A stretch of 53,385 bases of DNA from Nitrospira sp. (GTDB taxonomy: Bacteria; Nitrospirota; Nitrospiria; Nitrospirales; Nitrospiraceae). This document shows, one piece after another, positions 52,301-53,385 of the stretch (positions within the stretch are counted from its first letter, which is position 1; each line of letters begins with the position of its first letter). The notes below the pieces were generated by a model. That model was not told the origin of the DNA, did no database searches, and saw nothing but the letters and a program-made list of their open reading frames with translations. The stretch lies in the NCBI GenBank assembly GCA_030692565.1, contig JAUYAO010000030.1:1-53385 (forward strand). The letters are read 5' to 3'. The translations under genes and the position numbers were made by a program.

Positions 52301-53385
52301 TGTTGTGCTTGTAGTGAAGCAGGTAGTCTCCGTAAATGGTGTCATCCCCATCGCCACCGATTAGAACATCGCCCCCATAGTCACCACGAAGGATGTCGTC
52401 ACCTGCTCCGCCATCCAGTAAATCATCGCCTCCAGGGGGGGAGAAGTAGAACGGATAGAACAGATGATTGTCTCCATTCAGATTGTCATTGCCTTCCCCT
52501 CCAAACAGTCGATCGTTGCCGGCCTGGCCAATGATGAAGTCGTTACCGGCCTCACCATATAATGCATCGTCGCCATCGAGTTGATCAGCACCTTCGGTGA
52601 GATTAGCAGGCCATTGGCTGGCAAAATAGAAGCTGCCTATGATCGAGTCATTCCCATCTCCCCCATAGACCCGATCATGGCCCAGACCTGCCGTTAGAAA
52701 ATCGTTTCCACCATACCCATAGACCTCATCGTTTCCTTGATACAGAACCATTTCATCCCGCGAGCTCGTCCCCCTCAGAATCACATTCATAGTGTCAGTA
52801 CGGAGATGTTGTTCGCTGAGCTGGAACTCCCTGACTTCCCAACCGTTCTGATACGATGGAATATCCGGTCCATCCACCAGCTTGACCCCGAATTGCCCGC
52901 TCTGAAAATCGGCATTGATGGTCAACACGCTGTTCACGATCAGATGCCCTCCAGACATCACATACGTGAACGCCCCATCCATACTCTTATAGGTATCAGC
53001 AGGATCACCGTCCTGGCGTACCCCTCCAAGTAACAATTGCCCGTCATAGAAAATTCGACCCTTCGCATCGGAATCCTCGATCTGATCGATGCCATCGCCG
53101 GTATTGTAGTAGTAGGTGTCGATCCCCGCGCCGCCTTCAAGGAGATCGTTGTCGCCGATACCACCGGCTAAGATATCGTTGCCGATTCCGCCGATCAGAT
53201 GGTCCGTGCCACCCTTGCCATCCAGCCGATTGATGCCGCTGTTGCCGGTGATGAGGTTGTCGAGCTCGTTACCGGTGCCGTTGAGATCGGCAGTCCCAGT
53301 CAAGGTCAGATCTTCGACGTTGGCGCCAAGCGTGAAACTCACTGTGCTTTCGACGGTATCGCTACCGTTCTCCGCGCCCTCGATA
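43365..53385 (-). CDS. Giant RTX calcium-binding protein, probable T1SS cargo (5' end outside window)
   Basis: An uninterrupted frame of 3,339 codons that continues past the right edge; the visible part is already about 340 kDa. It is made of GGxGxDxLx-type RTX nonapeptides that fold as calcium beta-rolls, mixed with two larger modules: LGANVENLTLTG...GTGNxLDN units and YxFNxGDGIDTIxD...FADGT units. Three He_PIG/cadherin-like domains lie at 44635-45543. The last residues (VDQLIQAMATF ... VLAASWQ) match the C-terminal export signal style of large RTX proteins. No protease or lipase motif was seen in this part. Its own exporter lies just downstream on the same strand. An adhesin or surface-layer role is most likely. 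Calcium dependence and export are inferred from family knowledge. Confidence 0.95.
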   Translation of the reverse strand, partial: IEGAENGSDTVESTVSFTLGANVEDLTLTGTADLNGTGNELDNLITGNSGINRLDGKGGTDHLIGGIGNDILAGGIGDNDLLEGGAGIDTYYYNTGDGIDQIEDSDAKGRIFYDGQLLLGGVRQDGDPADTYKSMDGAFTYVMSGGHLIVNSVLTINADFQSGQFGVKLVDGPDIPSYQNGWEVREFQLSEQHLRTDTMNVILRGTSSRDEMVLYQGNDEVYGYGGNDFLTAGLGHDRVYGGDGNDSIIGSFYFASQWPANLTEGADQLDGDDALYGEAGNDFIIGQAGNDRLFGGEGNDNLNGDNHLFYPFYFSPPGGDDLLDGGAGDDILRGDYGGDVLIGGDGDDTIYGDYLLHYKHNSIDGTLSFVAFEVARAGEDYLDGGEGADILYGDGGNDTLLGGAGNDILYGDYGGTVQAGEETLFEEVGDDYLDGGSGDDLLYGLRGHDVLSGGDGIDALYGGDGADEIYGGVGDDLLSGDYFDNSAPGDDLLFGDAGNDLLLGAAGNDSLDGGEDDDELQGGEGDDFLFGGSGDDRLFGQEGDDSVSGEEGIDQLSGGAGDDAVFGDEGNDVLLGDEGIDTIFGGRGDDGLRGGLGDDILDGGEGNDFYVFHLGDGHDVISDGAGSQEVNELVFGPGIALADLTFVHDPVRQSLMIQINGGADSIELLGVNLNNVAGTTPVELLSFADGSQIALADQLPLPSGFLGGDDGSERILAGAGDDVISAEGGNDTVFAGAGNDILIGGLGADTLFGGVGRDTYVFNPGDGLDLISDSHEEGNRLVFGAGISPDGLRLELEANSTLVIRVGHSDGGVRLFGFNPTDVAGSHSIDSFEFADGTILSYAQLAQKGFDFIGTPDSDVLLGTDLSDTMRGNAGADILIGLSGNDFLDGGIGNDVLNGGAGNDVLVGGAGDDQLYGGTGHDTYQFNSGDGIDSISDVIAVGESNQVTFGAGITPDSLKMTTVFGQVLVRPGAAFEGVQIGANGSDVLGAHAVDRFEFADGTVLAYADLVARGFDIDGTVFDDVLIGTNVVDRFRGGLGDDRLGGGAGNDSYFFNTGDGVDTIADTASAGAGNEVVFGAGITSADLRLDLAPDQSGTGAGGLLLRVGSGGDAIQLATFDRANVLGPRTVDSFRFADGSTLTYDQLLARGFDLTGTEGDDQIVGTNVVDRIVAGDGADVLRSGLGDDTLDGGLGNDRLFGGQGSDTYVFGPGSGEDTIIESQGSLDTIRMAPGVAPSDVVVTRNDRDLVLSLNGGADRLTVALYFLAAPLQIERVQFADGTVWGQALIENLAQPTITGTGGTDSLTGTSGHDRLAGLAGDDQLVGLAGNDRLDGGIGADQLSGGAGDDTYIMNDAGDVVTELVNEGNDTVLSAVGIQLSAHVENLTLTGNATINGAGNELDNVLTGNSAANVLSGGAGHDAYVVGAGDTVVELAGEGIDTIESGSTYELGANVENLVLVGSQIINGVGNDLDNVLSGNEAPNVLSGGLGNDTYLVGTGDIVVERSGEGTDTIEVTGSYRLGANLEKLVLRDEGLSVSVEGLVLTGNELDNVLTGNRYANILDGGTGADVLIGGNGDDVYVVDNTGDTAVEELSSGIDTVRSLVDYTLGANVEVLDLSAGVAQSGTGNDLDNSLYGNAQANILDGGAGNDYLAGGLGQDTYLFGHGSGRDTVQDTVLGEVNTILMAPDITPGDVVVTTGYPFSLTALVIRIVSTGDEITVPDFFNSPAHQQTQAIRFADGTVWDGNALALQASAYPRTIQSGNALDNTLLGGIGDDEIFGNLGNDQLIGGAGNDQLQGGSGGDVLRGGLGDDHLYGESFFFNGIPLEANDTLLGDAGNDTLSGDYGNDILDGGTGDDILAGGDGNDQLNGGAGSDSLAGGAGGDVYVFGRGSGRDFAYGDGEDVIRLMSDVAPSDVTITRSGAAIYLRINGTQDEIGTYLDPNDPTLRIGQVEFSDGMIWSQATLFQKALSIVGTNGPDFLDGTSLQETLSGGQGDDTYYRFAPQDTIIEASSEGLDTVIGLDGVTLPANVENLTLYEDGTLVGGAERGTGNALNNILIGNHADNVLDGGAGNDTLIGGSIFIDELGGALGDGSDILIGGEGDDFLQAFGGVVNPDGNEIPLSAFGEDLLIGGQGNDTYVVSHSNETILESVGEGIDTVVAGFEYTLGQNLENLRLTGGRAGTGNELGNLLIGNSADNVLAGEAGDDTLWGGNGLNPDNLSETISGNDTLIGGSGDDTYLFNLGDGIDTIQDTVMVGEGNRVQFGVGISRTDLAFTEDMVARTLTIHVGSGGADQLILTNFDSAGVNGSLVVETLAFADGRTANLASLLGPSITITGTEDADVLVGTIGNDGIDALGGNDTVIAGAGNDTITGGTGNDTLIGGAGDDTYVFNAGDGIDTITDASVPGEGNTVQFGQGIDPAGLSLDLGSLLIRVGATGDAIHLTNFDPTNVLGPRTIESFRFADGTVLSYDQLIARGFDPAGTAGHDTIAGTNVVDRISGLAGDDSIEAGAGQDVLRGGSGNDTYRFNLGDGLDTIEDIVAVGEGNRILFGAGIAQSDLTFTHDEAARTLTIQVGASGTDQLLLTNFDPTGANGSHVVETLAFADGNMVNLTDLFVNHAPRLTNPLADQTVPEDAPFTVVVPSTTFADEDAGDVLTYSAGLADGSTLPAWLSFDATTRSFSGTPDDAQVGALDLRVTATDTGNLTVSDVFTLTVTNVNEAPTVAAPLADQTAVEDTLFSLVVPAGTFADVDAGDVLAYSATLDNGAVLPTWLSFDPATRTFSGTPLNADVGTLTIAVTATDLGSLSATETFVLAIQNVNDAPTVAVPLADQQAATGALFIVVVPTGTFADLDAGDTLTYSATLANGAALPTWLSFNPATRMFSGTPQGSDIGALDVRIIATDQGNLSVADVFALTVTVQDLVLTGTAGNDVLTGGAGHDQLFGLAGNDTLQGGAGHDLLDGGTGADSMTGGAGNDTYVVEHFFDVVTEAANEGTDQVQSALLAYQLGANVENLTLTGTGPSAGIGNGLSNVLTGNSGANLLDGKGGADTMAGGAGDDLYMVDHTGDTVIEQANEGALDSVTSSVTYSLSTHVENLVLTGSAAINGTGNALDNVLTGNSAANVLAGLDGHDTYVIGAGDTVIEAANGGTDTVVSGITHTLATNVENLTLIGFSAVNGTGNSLNNTMTGNRANNMLSGAGGNDTLRGGLGNDQVNGGAGNDTVLFGRGDGQDLVQDNSGTADKILYDAGINPLDLVLSRQANDLRLTIHGSTDRVTIQNWYSAPATAQVETIQAGNGQTMLNSQVDQLIQAMATFTTQTGLTWDQAIDQRPQDVQTVLAASWQ
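44635..45543 (-). repeat. Three tandem He_PIG/cadherin-like domains within the RTX protein
   Basis: About 303 residues divide into three copies of about 101 residues, each beginning NxAPxxxxPLADQ and running through FADxDAGDxLTYSAxLxxGxxLPxWLSF, (D/N)xATRxFSGTP and a closing xVTATDxGxLxxxxxFxLxVxNVN. Boundaries lie near 45240 and 44937. He_PIG domains are Ig-like folds common in bacterial surface proteins. The DNA copies are diverged rather than identical. Confidence 0.85.
45546..51570 (-). repeat. Seven diverged copies of a GDGIDTI...FADGT module between RTX blocks
   Basis: A module of about 100-130 residues recurs seven times: (Y/F)xFNxGDGxDTIxD, about 20 residues, xVxFGxGI, a two-strand segment with LLIRVGxxGDxIxLxxF, then FADGTxLxYxQLxARGFD, and in several copies GTNVVDR. 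It alternates with RTX nonapeptides and with VENLTLTG units. The alternation suggests growth by internal duplication. No module boundary corresponds to a frame break. Confidence 0.7.

Noticed and set aside
43410-53033. Long plus-strand open frames antisense to the RTX gene, the longest spanning 541 codons at 43410-45035.
   Set aside because: They mirror the repetitive, GC-biased RTX codons, lack ribosome sites and show no recognisable domain.

Overview
The window reads as a piece of a Nitrospira-type bacterial chromosome (phylum Nitrospirota). This is an inference from style: high G+C, a complete System I cytochrome c maturation operon, a one-haem DUF3365 (Tll0287-like) protein, and many small lipoproteins and HEAT-repeat proteins typical of that group. 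No rRNA or marker gene here proves the genus. No phage, insertion sequence or CRISPR array was seen.

Layout, left to right. 1-820: the tail of a tRNA-Tyr / tRNA-Gly / tRNA-Thr / tuf operon on the minus strand, with a near-consensus promoter at its head. 855-3841: a UvrD/Rep-type helicase and an exported HExxH protein (minus). 4011-8969: an unknown protein, an alpha-glucan phosphorylase overlapping a HEAT-repeat protein, and a membrane-anchored coiled-coil protein (plus). 8971-9105: an imperfect inverted repeat between convergent genes. 9102-11896: a HEAT protein with a tiny basic partner, an RlpA-like lipoprotein and another lipoprotein (minus), with two well-formed promoters. 12051-16821: a four-gene Gld-like ABC exporter operon (plus). 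16959-23932: ccmABCDEFGHI (minus, tightly overlapped). 24208-28611: a DUF4832-like lipoprotein, tRNA-Arg(CCT), a small cysteine-rich lipoprotein, a proline-rich protein ending in a DpnII/MboI-like nuclease domain that appears to have lost catalytic residues, a RAM-domain protein and a lipoprotein (plus). 28606-33497: an NtrC-type regulator, its histidine kinase and 4-alpha-glucanotransferase (minus). 33575-37336: DUF72, an exported protein, HDOD and one-haem DUF3365 genes (plus). 37430-53385: a type I secretion system (TolC, HlyD, HlyB) and its probable cargo, a giant RTX protein of more than 3,300 residues that runs off the right edge, with an RHH/PIN toxin-antitoxin pair on the opposite strand between exporter and cargo.

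How the genes fit together. GlgP and MalQ, at separate loci, give a route for breaking down and remodelling glycogen or maltodextrins. The Ccm operon makes holo-cytochromes c, one possible client being the CxxCH protein at 36578-37336. The RTX protein carries three He_PIG/cadherin-like domains among calcium-binding repeats and a C-terminus of the kind recognised by type I exporters, so it is probably a surface or released adhesin.

The least conventional items are the degenerate DpnII-like protein (26326-27756), the RTX/T1SS/toxin-antitoxin locus with a 9-bp palindrome at its divergent control region, the inverted-repeat element at 8971-9105, and the rlpA control region with a palindrome abutting the -10 box and a structured leader. 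All family assignments come from reading motifs, with no database search.
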